From contig JABVXV010000005.1 in assembly GCA_013365325.1 (NCBI GenBank), positions 682,001 to 746,000 on the forward strand: a stretch of 64,000 nucleotides of DNA. The letters run 5' to 3'. The stretch comes from Dipetalonema caudispina. Lineage: Eukaryota; Nematoda; Chromadorea; Rhabditida; Onchocercidae. Positions 23,368 to 36,200 of the stretch are shown here, one piece after another (within the stretch, counting starts at the first letter, position 1; each line of letters starts with the position of its first letter). The translations under genes were made by a program, and so were the position numbers. The notes below the pieces were generated by a model. That model had not been told where the DNA came from. It made no database searches and saw only the letters and a program-made list of their open reading frames with translations.

Positions 23368-25061
23368 TTTCTTGGTCTCTATCTTTTAAATTTTTGAAAT
23401 TTTTATACACCTGTTTTGTTACTTTAATTAATATTGAGATATTCAGTTGAAAATGTCTTCACAACACTTTTTATCCATAAGCAGAAAGAATTGAAAGTTA
23501 TGCCGTTTGATTGAATTCGACAATCATTCACAGTCTTCAATTTAAAATGTAGAATTAGCAGCAAAAAAAAAAAGCGACAAATACGCAGTTAAGATGAGAG
23601 TTGCATGATTTACCGCATCCTAGGCAGGTTATTTGAAATTTCACCGCAAGTAGTTCTCATCTCATGCTTCTTCTATCTATGGTAATTTATGTGATACTGT
23701 ATTGCTGTAGTAATTAATGTCAAAAAAATTTATAAAAGTTTTGTTATTTTAATGATCAAATTAGATTAACCATCCATCAAATTATTCTTTTTTATGATAA
23801 TTCTGATAAGAGTTCCTCTTCACATAGTTATCGATAAGTGAGTTAACATTTATATTTCTTGTCAACGAGTAGATCTTCTATAACTTCGGACATTTATGCG
23901 CTTTTTTTCAAATTATGAATGTTTCTGACTTTCACATTGCTATTTGTGAGGTTGGGAAAGAAGTAATGAAGAGGAAGAAGGAAATTATACTTCTTAAGAA
24001 TAAGTGAGCAAAGTTGACATATAGCTATCCTTTTGTATCTTTTGATTCTAATTTTAACCTTCGGCAGTTCTCGAAAAAGAGCCCCAATAGAGGCAAAAAG
24101 GTTTCGAAGATTCGTCTTATAATCTGGGTAGTTTTGAACGGGAGCCAGTTTCACCAATCTTTCTGGCCCACTTACCTACTTTGGTCCTATCATTATTGTT
24201 GGACAGAGTATCCTTTTAGTGTTGTGAACCAAAATCTCCTTCATGTTCAATCATTTCCGACATTATTTATGCATAATCTTGTCATGCATCCTTCTTCTTT
24301 CTATTTAAAAATAATCTTACCTTTGTATCCATCGATCATTCTGTTCTTCATCATCACAGTAAATATTACTTTATGAGAAGCATATAACAAGCAGGTGAAA
24401 AGATGATTGAATTCCACTTCATATACTTAATTACATTGAATCATTCGAGTAACTATCACACGAATTGCTTGACCTTCTACATTATGAAATATCATTTAGG
24501 GTCATTTGCTGTCTAAAATAATTCTTTTTTTTTTTCTCTCTCTCTCTTATATATAGCTTAATTCAATTTATAATTCTTTGCTTCGCTTCATTCCAACTTT
24601 GTCATGTTTCAATGTTCCCTGATCTGTACGCTACTAAGGTATGTGAACCTTTGAGGTACGACGTTGGAGTGAGGTAAAATGTTAGGTATTCATGCCTCGT
24701 TGAAAATTTGACACTGAATAGGAATACAGAGGTAACACAGAGATTAATTGTGCATGGCAGTAAATAGAGGAAGACGGGTTGCTGTGCTGTTTTGTGTAAT
24801 TGGAAATCGATGATACATCCATCCTGTAAGCGTTATTTGCATCGATTTTAACGATATTGCAGTTTGAAGTTATAAAATTTTGGGTCATTGATTTCTATAC
24901 TACCAATAGCAGTATGAACTTATTATATGATTTTCAAATGGAAGGCCTAGAATTAATTATCTTTGAATTGATGAGGTCGGAAAGTTCTCTCCTTCACTGG
25001 CAATTCTCACACTAATTCTCCTTATACCATCCAAAAAAAATGCTTCTTACTTATAAAAAGG

Positions 25062-25114
25062 CGTACATATCAGCCAGGATGTTTCTTTCGTTACGTACAT
25101 ATCAGCAAGGACGT
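25062..25114 (+). repeat. Imperfect direct repeat, about 21 bp
   Basis: Two copies beginning CGTACATATCAGC start at 25062 and 25093, separated by about 10 bases, and differ at two positions. They lie in the gene-poor region between HADHB and CLASP. Probably a small local duplication. Confidence 0.75.
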
Positions 25115-28100
25115 CTTCACTGCTAAACTTTTCACATAAAAAAAAAAAAAAAACAACTAATGAAACAAATTGCAACAAGTTAGGAAGAAAAATTTGAAAA
25201 AAGTCATAAAATTTTGTATTACTTGTGAGGACTATAATAAGAATTATCTTTATAGAAGTAAAAATAACTTGTTGTTTTAAAAAAAAAAGAAAGAATTTGT
25301 TAACTTTTTCCTCTGCTATGTCACAATACCAGTCTTCTTTGCGAGAAATCAGATGAGAAATGGGTGGTGGAGACGAAGCAATTGTTGAAATTTCATTTTC
25401 GTCGATGTTTTTTTTTACAGTCAGCAGTGTAAATACGTAAGCAACAGATAATGTCGTTGACGTAAAAGATAATCTGTTATGAACGTTTAACAATTTTTCG
25501 TTTGTTTGTTTCTCTCTGCATGGTTCTAAAAATTTGTCTATCCTTATCGTTACATCCTTATAATTATCGTGTAATGTTTTGAATGAAATTTAGAAAACAA
25601 GTTTAATTTTTAATACTAGACATTGGTAGCCTGTCTGTTTCCTGTCTATCAATGAGAGAATAATTTGTTGTTGTTTATGACATATGCATAAATAATGTTC
25701 TCCATGTTGATAGCATTAATAATTAACGAAAAGTTTCCATGTTTCTCAATCGATTCAAAACTTATGAGAAATTAAAGGAAGTAAATATCACTCTTTCGGT
25801 TCCTTTCCCGATTCCGGTTCTCTATGAGACATGTGGAATTTATCATATGCTTAAAGTTTACCTGAAAAATTTATTCATTATACGTAATGTTATGTTTATA
25901 TGTTAGCTTAGATGTGATTTTTTTTGAAACAGACATGTTTTAAGCTTATATCCTAAGAAGTTTTATGGCTACTTCTTCTCTTTCAGAGTTAGTAAACAAT
26001 AAACTTTTGCGAAATTTGTCATTACACTTGAGGTGGAAAAGGAAAGGAAAGAGATGGAGAAAAAAAAGTGATTGGAGAATAATCTGGAATGAGGCTACGA
26101 CCCAAATTTCTATTAGGAAATATATTTTCTATTAAAATTTCACTATTTTGTTCTTCAGATATATCCTCGTACCTGTCAAATGGAATAACCTTTTTTTTTT
26201 TAATATATGCAGAAAAAATGAGCGAGAAAGGAATATTCCGATTCATCTGATCATTAATTTTCTGTTTTTCTAGGAAATATATCGTAGAAACTCGTTTCCT
26301 TTCTCTTTTTTCTTGATCTTTCCTCGAAATCAATGGCAGAGATTCATTTCCGAAAGAAAATACTTTGAATATGAATTGCTTTTTGCTTTCCTTAATGAGG
26401 CACTAAAATGAGTATTTAGATGACATCCCTCTTAAAACAGATAAATTTTTAAAAAAAATCTGCGAATTATATTATTCTTCATTTCTTGTTGATTCTTGCA
26501 TAGTTCTATCCCCAGGTTAGTGTCTAAGGATTCATTAATATTTTGATGGTCTCATTTCGAGAAATTATTACATGACAAGTTATATGACAATACAATTTTA
26601 ACTGCTACGAATAGCAATTGTTTTGATTAGCTTCGTCTTGATAAGAGTTAGCTCAGTTCAAAGAAGTAATCAATGGTGTCAAAATTAGTGCAGTTTTTAG
26701 ATATCTTTCAGCAATTTTGATGGATGAAAATATGCAAATTTACGAAGTGAATTATTGAAAGTTTGTAGTGAAAGTAATAGTCGCTTATTAGATTTTCTAG
26801 AAATATCAATGTAAGATTTTGAAAAGATATGGTACATTAATTTGCTAATTAAACATCATCCATTTGTTTCTTTTCCCTTTAAAGAATCGGAATAGGTAGA
26901 TTTTAGGAAGAAGCGGCAAATTGTTAGTTATTGGAAGATCATTTGAAGATAAAGCTTTTCATCAACCTCGGTTTGTTGACTTGAATTTTAAATAACTATT
27001 CTGTCAAGAAAACAAGAACTTTAAAGTGTTAAATTCGTTTCAATTCTCAATGGTAACTCAACAGACTACATTTGTCAAACAAGTAAACAAGTAAGATTGG
27101 AATAAGTTATCAGCTCAAGTTCATTTCCTATTGAATATTGTAATAGTGATATATAATAATTGAAATGAATGCAAATTTTGAATGATTTATGTTTTAAAAT
27201 TGATTATCATTACAGTTACTTATTAGTAAAAAGAAAAAGGTTAACTTATAATCAAATGTTGATGAAAGATCAATGAAAAGGTAGGAAAATTTGTCTTTTA
27301 ATCATTGCTCGTTTTTCATAAATAAAATAAGCTAAACTATTTTCTTTTTTGAAGTTGAAAAGCTAATTCGGTTATTTGTTCTATAAAAATGTTTAAACAC
27401 CTGACAATCAAACAAATACTTGTATTTATCTTCCCGCACTCCAATAATATGCTATCCCATATATCTTCCTGGTTTGGAAGTTTTCCCTTCCGCAGAAAAA
27501 AAATTCCCATAAAAAGCTGATGATGATGATATTTTATTTACTCAATAAGTATTTGGTAATGTGATGGAATGGAAGTACATCTTGATCACATCTGCTCACA
27601 AATATTCTTTTTATCTCTATGATTTATATTACTTACCAACAAATTTTGTTAAACTTTTAGGAAATTTTCCCTATTTTTTTATTTTTTCATTATTTCTCTC
27701 GAACAATCCTCTTACTTTTTCGATTTCTTAAGAATATAATCCCTTTCTCCCAGTCTTTTTTCGGCAAAATCGGCAAATTTTGTGGCTATTGTAGCCCACA
27801 AAAGTACTTCCTTGGATTATACAATTAAAATAAATTAATAGAAATAGAAAATTTTTGCTGTTGCAGCGCGATACACCTATAATATCCACTATTATACTTT
27901 TAATTTCCATCTCAAATATTGTGAATATGTCCTTTAAAAAAAAAATACATATGGATACCATTCTATATTTCTTTAATGAATTTCCAACTGCTATTTAATT
28001 ACTCTTTCATTTCTTCTTCCCTTCGAACATTTTCGAAAATGCATGCTGTTAAAATTGATTCAATTGCTCGAAAAAGATGAGAAATGAGAATATATCGTAT

Positions 28101-30290
28101 TTTCATAATAGGAAACTAGTTTTAACAATGTATTACTTTAATGAACCATTTTTGGTTGATCGTTTTGTGAAATTTGTTTCTTTGCAAAGAATTATGAAAT
28201 TTCAGAAGATAACTCATAACGTATTACTTTTGCAAATAACTCATAAAAATTTTTTAAATTTCGACAATATATGCAGTAATTTCATCTGTCGCATAATGAA
28301 CGCATTTAAAATGTACTATGAATTTCTGAATGGTCATTAAGCAAACAAATAAGATGAAAAACTTTATGTGATCGTGATCGAATGAGAACCGATATAATTG
28401 AGATCCGGCTACTAATCCCAATTTCGCAATCTATCGATAATATTATTTACCCAGTGGATGAAAACTGCTATAATTTGAGGTGCTAAAAGTTTTATCCGGC
28501 CTTTCAACACACGATGATACAATTTTCTAGGCACCGCGGAATTTATTAATATATCTCGCAGCAATTAAAAAAGTGAAATTTACTTCAGAAGCGCTACTTA
28601 ATTCTACAGTAATCAATTTTCTTTTTTTTTTTTTTTTTCTTGTACTAATTATTAATCGGAAGTTAGATTGGGTAGGTTGCTTTGCTGTCTGTGTTGCAAT
28701 ATCAGGCAGAAGGCAAAAACTAAGTTAAAGAACATAACTGAAAAAAAAATCCAAGCAATGCACTTCATTTCCTTTCCACTCTCTTCAAGTTTCTTCTTTT
28801 TGTTTTTTTACAAAATTTATTAAAAGCCCTACTCTCAACATCCACTCATTCCTTATCCATTCACATTTCTATTGCTTGAATTACTTTAGGATCGATCATA
28901 CATTTCAACGGAAGAACACAATTCAGTACCCTTAATCGTCATCCTATTACCAAACATTGTTAGATTCATTTTCATCAAAATCTTAATTTTGTTTTCTTTT
29001 CTAACGTTGTCCGTGTTCATCTTTATAGTTTCATTTATTCATATTATTATTAATTGAAATGGTCACTCATTAACTGCAAACTTTTGGAGTTAAATAAAAT
29101 TCGATAATGAAGAAGATTTTTACTAACCACCGATTACTTAATCTGTCTAATTTGTGGATAAAAAATACTTGATGATAAGCATGTAAGTCTGTTTCAAAAG
29201 TTTCCATTTGGGTTGCTGAAAGGTGCCAATTCTTCTGTAGAAATGATCGCAGTAGCATAATTAATGGACGGAAGAATATTGAATAGTAATGGTTGTATGA
29301 GAGGATCGAGAATCAATCCAAAAAATAGCGACATCTACTGATAAAATAAAATTATTTCATTCAATAAATGAGCAAGTTGTTATTAACCAGCCATTTGATA
29401 TGTAATTTTGCATGTAATTTGTTTTGTTTGCTTAATGAAAACTTTTATACGCCATGTTGAGTTATTTAATTATTAAAGTTAATGAACGAAACTCAGAACG
29501 ATGGCTAAGACTGCCTGAAGCATATATCAAATTCGTAGTTAAATAGAGCTAATTTAAATGTGATCATATTTCAATGATATCATTTTGTTGTTGCAATATT
29601 TAAGCGAGTAGATATACCCAATTTAGCTTGTCCACAAGTTATGCTGAAAATTCAACAAATTTTCGGGCAATAATATTGAATTCCCATGAGCAGCTGATAT
29701 TATTTATAGCATAGGAAGTGTGATATTCTATTTACTATAAGCGATTTTTTATTTGCTCTCTTATGCTTATTTGTTGTTTATTTATTTGTGCACCAATTAA
29801 ATGTATTGTTATCGTATATTAAATAGCATTGTAATTACTTTATTTCGTACTTATGTTCATTTTGATTTCCAATCTGTCTAGCTTTTAACATATATTTATT
29901 TTATTCACAAATGTTTATTCAATATTTATTCACAATTTGTTTACCATATAAAATGAGAGTATTTGGCAAATTTTTTAAATCGAAAGGAAAATAATTAGGA
30001 AAATTAATTTTGCAGAGTAAATAATGATACAGTAAAAATGAATAGCATTCGACTAAATCAATGTTATCAGCGCATTTTTTGTCCCACTGATAACAGTGAT
30101 AGGCTGCTTCCATGCTTTTCATGTGTAAAACTTCCAAATGTATTACATAGTAGAACCAAAAATATGGTGATATCACCATCCTATCATTACTGTGATAAGA
30201 TGTATAGCTGAAATGATAACAATAATTAATGCTTTTCTTTCTTTCATATGTTTGGTATAATATAAGCTGTATGAGAAATTTGGAAACACA

Positions 30291-33200
30291 ATGAGTTGGC
30301 TTGGTGAATTACTGGAACAAAACAGTTCGGATCCACGTGAACGTTTGGAACTTGGACAGCAAATATTGTCGCAGTTACAAATTTCCAGACTTTCATCTGA
30401 TTCGACACTTCTTAATGATTTCTGCGATTTAGTGGTACAATGGTTATCCGGTTCTAATTATAAGGTTAGAAAAATTTAAATGATTATCCGGTTAATTATA
30501 AGGTTTCATAGCACTGTGTATATTGTTGTGAAAAATAAAAGTGATTAGTTCTATCTATACTAAAAAAAGTCTTTTCGATAAATACTGAAAGCAAATTCGA
30601 CACTTTTTTTTCCAGGTAGCTTTGCTTGCAGTAGAAATTATTGATGTAGCAATTGAAGTATCCGCGGATGTAATCCTACCGTATTTATTGGATCGTGCTA
30701 CAGCTTTAGTAGAGCGTCTGGGTGATTCAAAACAGAGTGTACGTGAAGCTATGGTTCAACTTCTCGCTGCACTTGCAAATACACCACATTGCAGTCCTCA
30801 GGTAAAGCAATACTATCCAAGTTCATATTATTTGTATACCAGCACTGACCTAAGATCGTATTTCTTGCTCGATCTCGATTTTCGTGGGACTTTTTGATTT
30901 ATAAGTTCTAACTTTTTGATTTATAAGTTCTTTTGACTTTTCATTGTGGTTCTTTAGCATATAAGTTGATATTCGTCATATCTGGCATATAGGTTCATTG
31001 TGAGGAAAGAATTTGCTGCACTAAATCTCCAAACACTTCTTTTCCTCGCTTTTACTGGTCAATTTAGAAATACTTCTCCTTCATATCTGTTTCTTCACTT
31101 TATACTTCATTCTTCTTTCAACTTCTCGTTTATCTCTCACTATTATTTTAACAGGAAATTCAAATTGTTCGACACTTTTTGCCTTCAACAAGCAATCTCG
31201 ACACCTTTTATGTAACCTCACTTCAACAGTTATACTCATGTTGTTATTACGTCAAGCTTAACACCAACTACTCGTGATCATATCTACATTCACTGAAAGT
31301 TGAATATCTTTAATATTACTAATATTAAGATTCATAAAATACCACGTCATTATTATCTCAAATCATTTAATATTGATCACTACTCAGTTGAAACTTCATA
31401 TTCATCATAGTCAATCTGAACGCCAACTAGAAATCAGAATGTCTTTTCAAACAGACTGATATGATATCAGTATTGATTTAATCGAGGCCAGTTAATTAAA
31501 ATGAACTTAGAGGACTGGATTTTATCACTCTATTCACGGTATTATCCGCTAGGCTGTGTCTTTTTGGCTTTCCGTTGCATAACTTCTGCTGAAATCAAAA
31601 TGGATGTTGTTCACATTGTTTCATACTGATTTAGAGCTATAGAAACTGCCGGATTTGAATTAACCTATCTAATGTACTGACTACAAAATGTGAATAAAAG
31701 TATTGGATATATTAATAAGACGAAATAACTATAGCATAAAATGCAAAACTTAAGTATCAATCCTTTTCAGGCTGTTCTTGAAAGAATATCATTTGGATTA
31801 AATCATCGCCAGTGGTTAGTACGTATCGGTACCATGCACGTAATCAGAGTGGTACTCGAACATCAGTAGGTTTTATTAAGTTAAAATTGAAACAGAAAGA
31901 TAATATCTGCAAGAGATTTAGTGATTGAAAGTATTGGATGAAAAAATAATATATTCAAATTTATGCATGGATTGATATTTCATTCTGACATGATCAAATA
32001 TTCAATTGTATTTTCAAAATGTTTAGTTTTTCATTTGCTGAGCCAAACTGTTATTTCAATTTGAGTGATAATAAAAGAAAAAAGATAGGACTGTCAGTCG
32101 TATTCAATCAACCTTTAATGTCCAGATATTGTCTCCTTTTCTAATGACCAACATTTTTGTGATGATACTTAATGTTTAGGCAGAGAATTCTTCTTTTTTT
32201 TGCTTCTTGACCTCTAAAATTCCCATTCCATCGAAAAATAAAAAATTTGCATGTTCAAAAAGGAATTCATTGGGCGAGCATAATCTTCCAAAAATGCATG
32301 AAAGTAATGCATTGTAAAAGTGACATTTACACTTAGAAGTATGTGATAGAAACATTTTTACAATAATGTATATTCAATCCAAATTGTTAGATACGATTTT
32401 AAAATAAAGTGTAAAATTATCAAATTATATGAAATACGAGTCTTATCTGTATGATTCTTCCAGTAAATTGATAGCAAAGAGTTTCTGATAGGATTTGAGA
32501 AATAAAAATATCTCTTTCTAAATTTTGAATTTCAGGAGGCGATTTGTAGAACCACAAATACACCGGATGATCCCTACTCTGTGTCATCTGATAGTTGATC
32601 CGAATATCGATGTAAGGGAGGTAGCGGCGAGTACGTTAATTGTTATATTCTGGCATTTGGGTGAAAATATTTTGGCAAGTATCCGGAAACGACAACTTAT
32701 ACCGGAACCAAAGTAAGTGCTTCTTATGTAGAAAGTCATACAGTGCATCTTAATTAGTCAAAATAATAGGATCTTAAGATACGTTTGATAAAAAATAGCT
32801 ATCCTTATTATAAATATAAAAATTTTTATGGAAATAAACTCAGGTAATTGAGCTATGAGCATGTAAAATGGCTAAATGTAGATGATGGTGTTGATGTAAA
32901 TATTTGGCGTTAAAATGAAACTGTTGTAATTTCCAAAAAATCAAAATTAATATCAACATAATTGATTGGAATCTAATATGTACTGCACAATGTTTACACG
33001 ACAATCTTTCAAGTGTCGTATAGTTGAGAGATGGCAATATCAACTCAACATTACATTTCTTGAAAAAGAAAAGAATAGGTTTGATCGAGGAAAATTTACC
33101 TACTGTACGAAACATATTTGAACAATGACCATTAGCAGCATTAGACTTGTTGATGGTCATTATTTACCTATTTTACACTCTCAACTTACTACTTTACACT

Positions 33201-36200
33201 CTGCTATTTGACAGTCTTAATTTCTATTTATTTATCATTGCCTATTCCAATTTCTCCTTATCTTCATTTAGTGAAAATTAAATGATTGAAAATAAGAGGA
33301 AATTAAAAAAACTTAGAAATTGACATATGTGATGGAATAAAAAAATTATACAACAGCAAGTTTTCCTTTTTTCAGTGCCAGTGTTACTGGGGGGGGGGGG
33401 GAAAAGATTTCATTAATAATTGAATCCGTTTTTTTCTGCTGAAAGACAAAATTTTCAATAGTAGCCTCGAATTCCAATTAAGCGGGAGGATGAAAACAAA
33501 TTGAAATATAATATCATTTCCCTAAAGCATCATTCTTTCTCGTGGTGCTAACGGCAGAAATGACATTCTTAACCGTTGCGGGTAACCTGATGACATTCCT
33601 GAAATGTTATTTGTACTCAGATGAACAAAAATTAAATAGTACTTTAGACTACAGATGTTGCAGGAGCTTCTAGGAATTTCAAAAATTACACAATATTTAA
33701 TAGAATAGAATTATTGGTGAATTTCAATTTTTTGACAAGTTATTTACACATGCATTGTTGTAAAGTCTGTTTTCTAAATTTGACTTCCATTTTTGTTAAA
33801 TATCGCGTAAATGTAAATGTACTGCATAAAATAACATAGAATGACAAATAGATATAGGTTTCCATTTCAACCGTTTCCTAGCAGTACCGCGGTTGAATCC
33901 AATTCAACATGCTCAAATAAATCGACACTTACACTAACAGACATAGCACACATTCGGTAATTTCTCCTCCATTTAACGAATGATGACTGTCATTAATACA
34001 GTTAGTATACCTATTTCATGGCGCCGATCATCATCGTCTCTCTCTATGCTCCACATCAATTTCCCTTGCCCTCTTATACAAATATTAGAAAGTTAAAATA
34101 TTAAAGTGATAGTGAACTAAAAAATGTGATGATGAAAAAGCTCTTCCATTCTGAGTTTGAGTTGGGTCAAAGGGTAAACACATCCTGAATTATCAACTTC
34201 AAGATCTAGTTTTTTTCTAAGAAGTAGTGATAATTAGATGTAAAAATTACAATGGTATCTTCTTGCACTGTCATTCTTCCGAGATATGTACAAAAATTGT
34301 ATCGTCATCGAATATGATAGGAATGCATACCTTGGAACAGAGGGATACGCCACATTAATAGTAATATTTGTCATTAATTAATGCAAGAAGTAGTCGATCA
34401 GCAACAGGTAAGGAGGTCATTGTACGCAAAGGATGAATCGCAGGTACGATAATACAGGTGATCAGCAGTACTTCATTTCATTCTTAATCACTTTCACCTA
34501 ACATTATTTAAAAGTTGACGTCGATTTCGCTCACCACTTTTCCCAGTTTCGTTTATTCCTCATTACTTTCTCACTTCTTTACTTTTTGCTGTTAAAGTTT
34601 TTCTGAATTATCACTAGTTAAACGTGTCATAATATATTTACCTGAAAGATATCAGCTTCATGGTCATAACGCCTACGCGTCGTATACTTTTGACATTTCG
34701 AATTAATTTTTCAAAGATTTCCATGAAGAAAAAAAATGCTTTAAATAGATTGCTGAGATTTGTTGAAAATTTGTAGTGAAATTCGACAATTTTCTCATTA
34801 TCAATTCATAAAAATCACATTGATTGTATCCTTTCACATCCATTCTATCTTCTTTTATTAGCCAACTATAGTAAAGAACCATTTTGTATGTTTATATTTG
34901 ATCATTTAAGCACTTTAAAATGTGTTTGCTTTACTTTTAGTGCATATCAAACATCTTACAATGGTATGTTAAGAATGTCACTTCGAAAGAAATGATTCAT
35001 TGAATCACTGAAATTTCCTTTTCGTACAGTTTTTGCTCCGTCACTAATCAGTTTTTCTGATAGAAGTGAAGGAAGAGGAAAGAGAATGATAATAGAGTAC
35101 ACTTGTGGTTGACGTTTGCGTGATTTACGTTGCAACTAATCAACTATAAGTTTAATGCATGTGATCGAATATTTACTTATATTAAAATACTCATATAGCT
35201 TAGAACTAATATGTGCTATGTAAAATGCCGCATTTTTGTCATAAAACTATGATGAATAATGAAATTACCAAAACGAGAAGGTTTTACCTAAGGTGCGCAA
35301 GTATCACGCATACTTCACGTTGATTTTGTGACTAGAAGTATGTACATTTTTTTTCACTTAGCTTGGATTTAATGACATTCAAATTTATTCCATGGAAGAT
35401 GATTTTGTGGTAAAAAGCTGAAGAAGAAAGTTAAGGTTAATTTATTTTACTTTAATATTTTAGCTGTCGAAGTTAAAAACTTGAAAGTGGGAACAATTTA
35501 CCCATTTCCAAATGAATTTGAAAGATTGTTTCATCTTTTTGCATAGCTGTTTGTCTTACTGTAATCGATAAGATCAAGTTCATAGAGACTTAGTTGAGGT
35601 TTGTAGAAAATTATATTAGGGAGTGTATGATCCCGAGATGATTAGTACTATATTCTTTAAAAAGTTCTTGATTTTATTGAAAATCTCGGGCCAATAGGAA
35701 TTTTATGAGTTGTAAATTATCGTAACTTGCGTATGTGTTAACTTTGAACACAATGTATACGTCTTATACTTCCCACATTTTTCCGCTTTGATCACTACAG
35801 AAAGCATGTTAGAAATTGTGTAACCTTAAATAAATTTGAAAAGGATTGAACTGTCATAATGGATATCATTGGGAGAAAGAAAATTTAGAAGTGTTGAATT
35901 AAGAATATCATTCAAATCATTTCAATAATTGTGACTTCAAAAGAATGCCGTTTTTTTGTCAGATATTCTTATTAATCGTTTGGAACAAAATAAAATTTAT
36001 GGTAGGAAGATCAGAAAATTAGCGAAAAGTTCTTTACGAACAATGAAGTAGACTGAATATAGTTATATTACAACATACAGTTTGTTATGATTAGTTTTAG
36101 TTTTAAAACCATTATTAGTTGTTTAGTAATGTTGTAATCAAATCAGTTCACGAAAATGATGAATCTTAGTTGTCTTTTTCATCTGTTTTTCGAAAATTGT

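Larger units (their letters stand above)
21932..30290. other. 8.4-kb gene-poor AT-rich region
   Basis: No supportable gene between HADHB and CLASP. It holds homopolymer A/T runs, a pyrimidine tract (23323-23367), a 16-bp hairpin with a 30-codon frame after it (23170-23282), an imperfect 21-bp direct repeat (25062-25114) and several open frames of 87-148 codons. The longest is on the minus strand at 25047-25493, rich in Phe/Lys from poly-A runs. None has a recognisable domain, and a few frames of this length are expected by chance in so large a search. It presumably holds the HADHB 3' UTR and CLASP promoter; non-coding exons cannot be excluded. Confidence 0.55.

Noticed and set aside
24014..24376. 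120-codon plus-strand frame
   Set aside because: Aromatic and hydrophobic low-quality composition, no domain, no splice context; expected by chance in AT-rich DNA.
26022..26333. 103-codon minus-strand frame
   Set aside because: Built partly on poly-A runs; no recognisable motif and no neighbouring exon.
32840..33160. 106-codon minus-strand frame in CLASP intron 4
   Set aside because: No domain, His/Leu runs from a simple-sequence stretch; no evidence of a nested gene.
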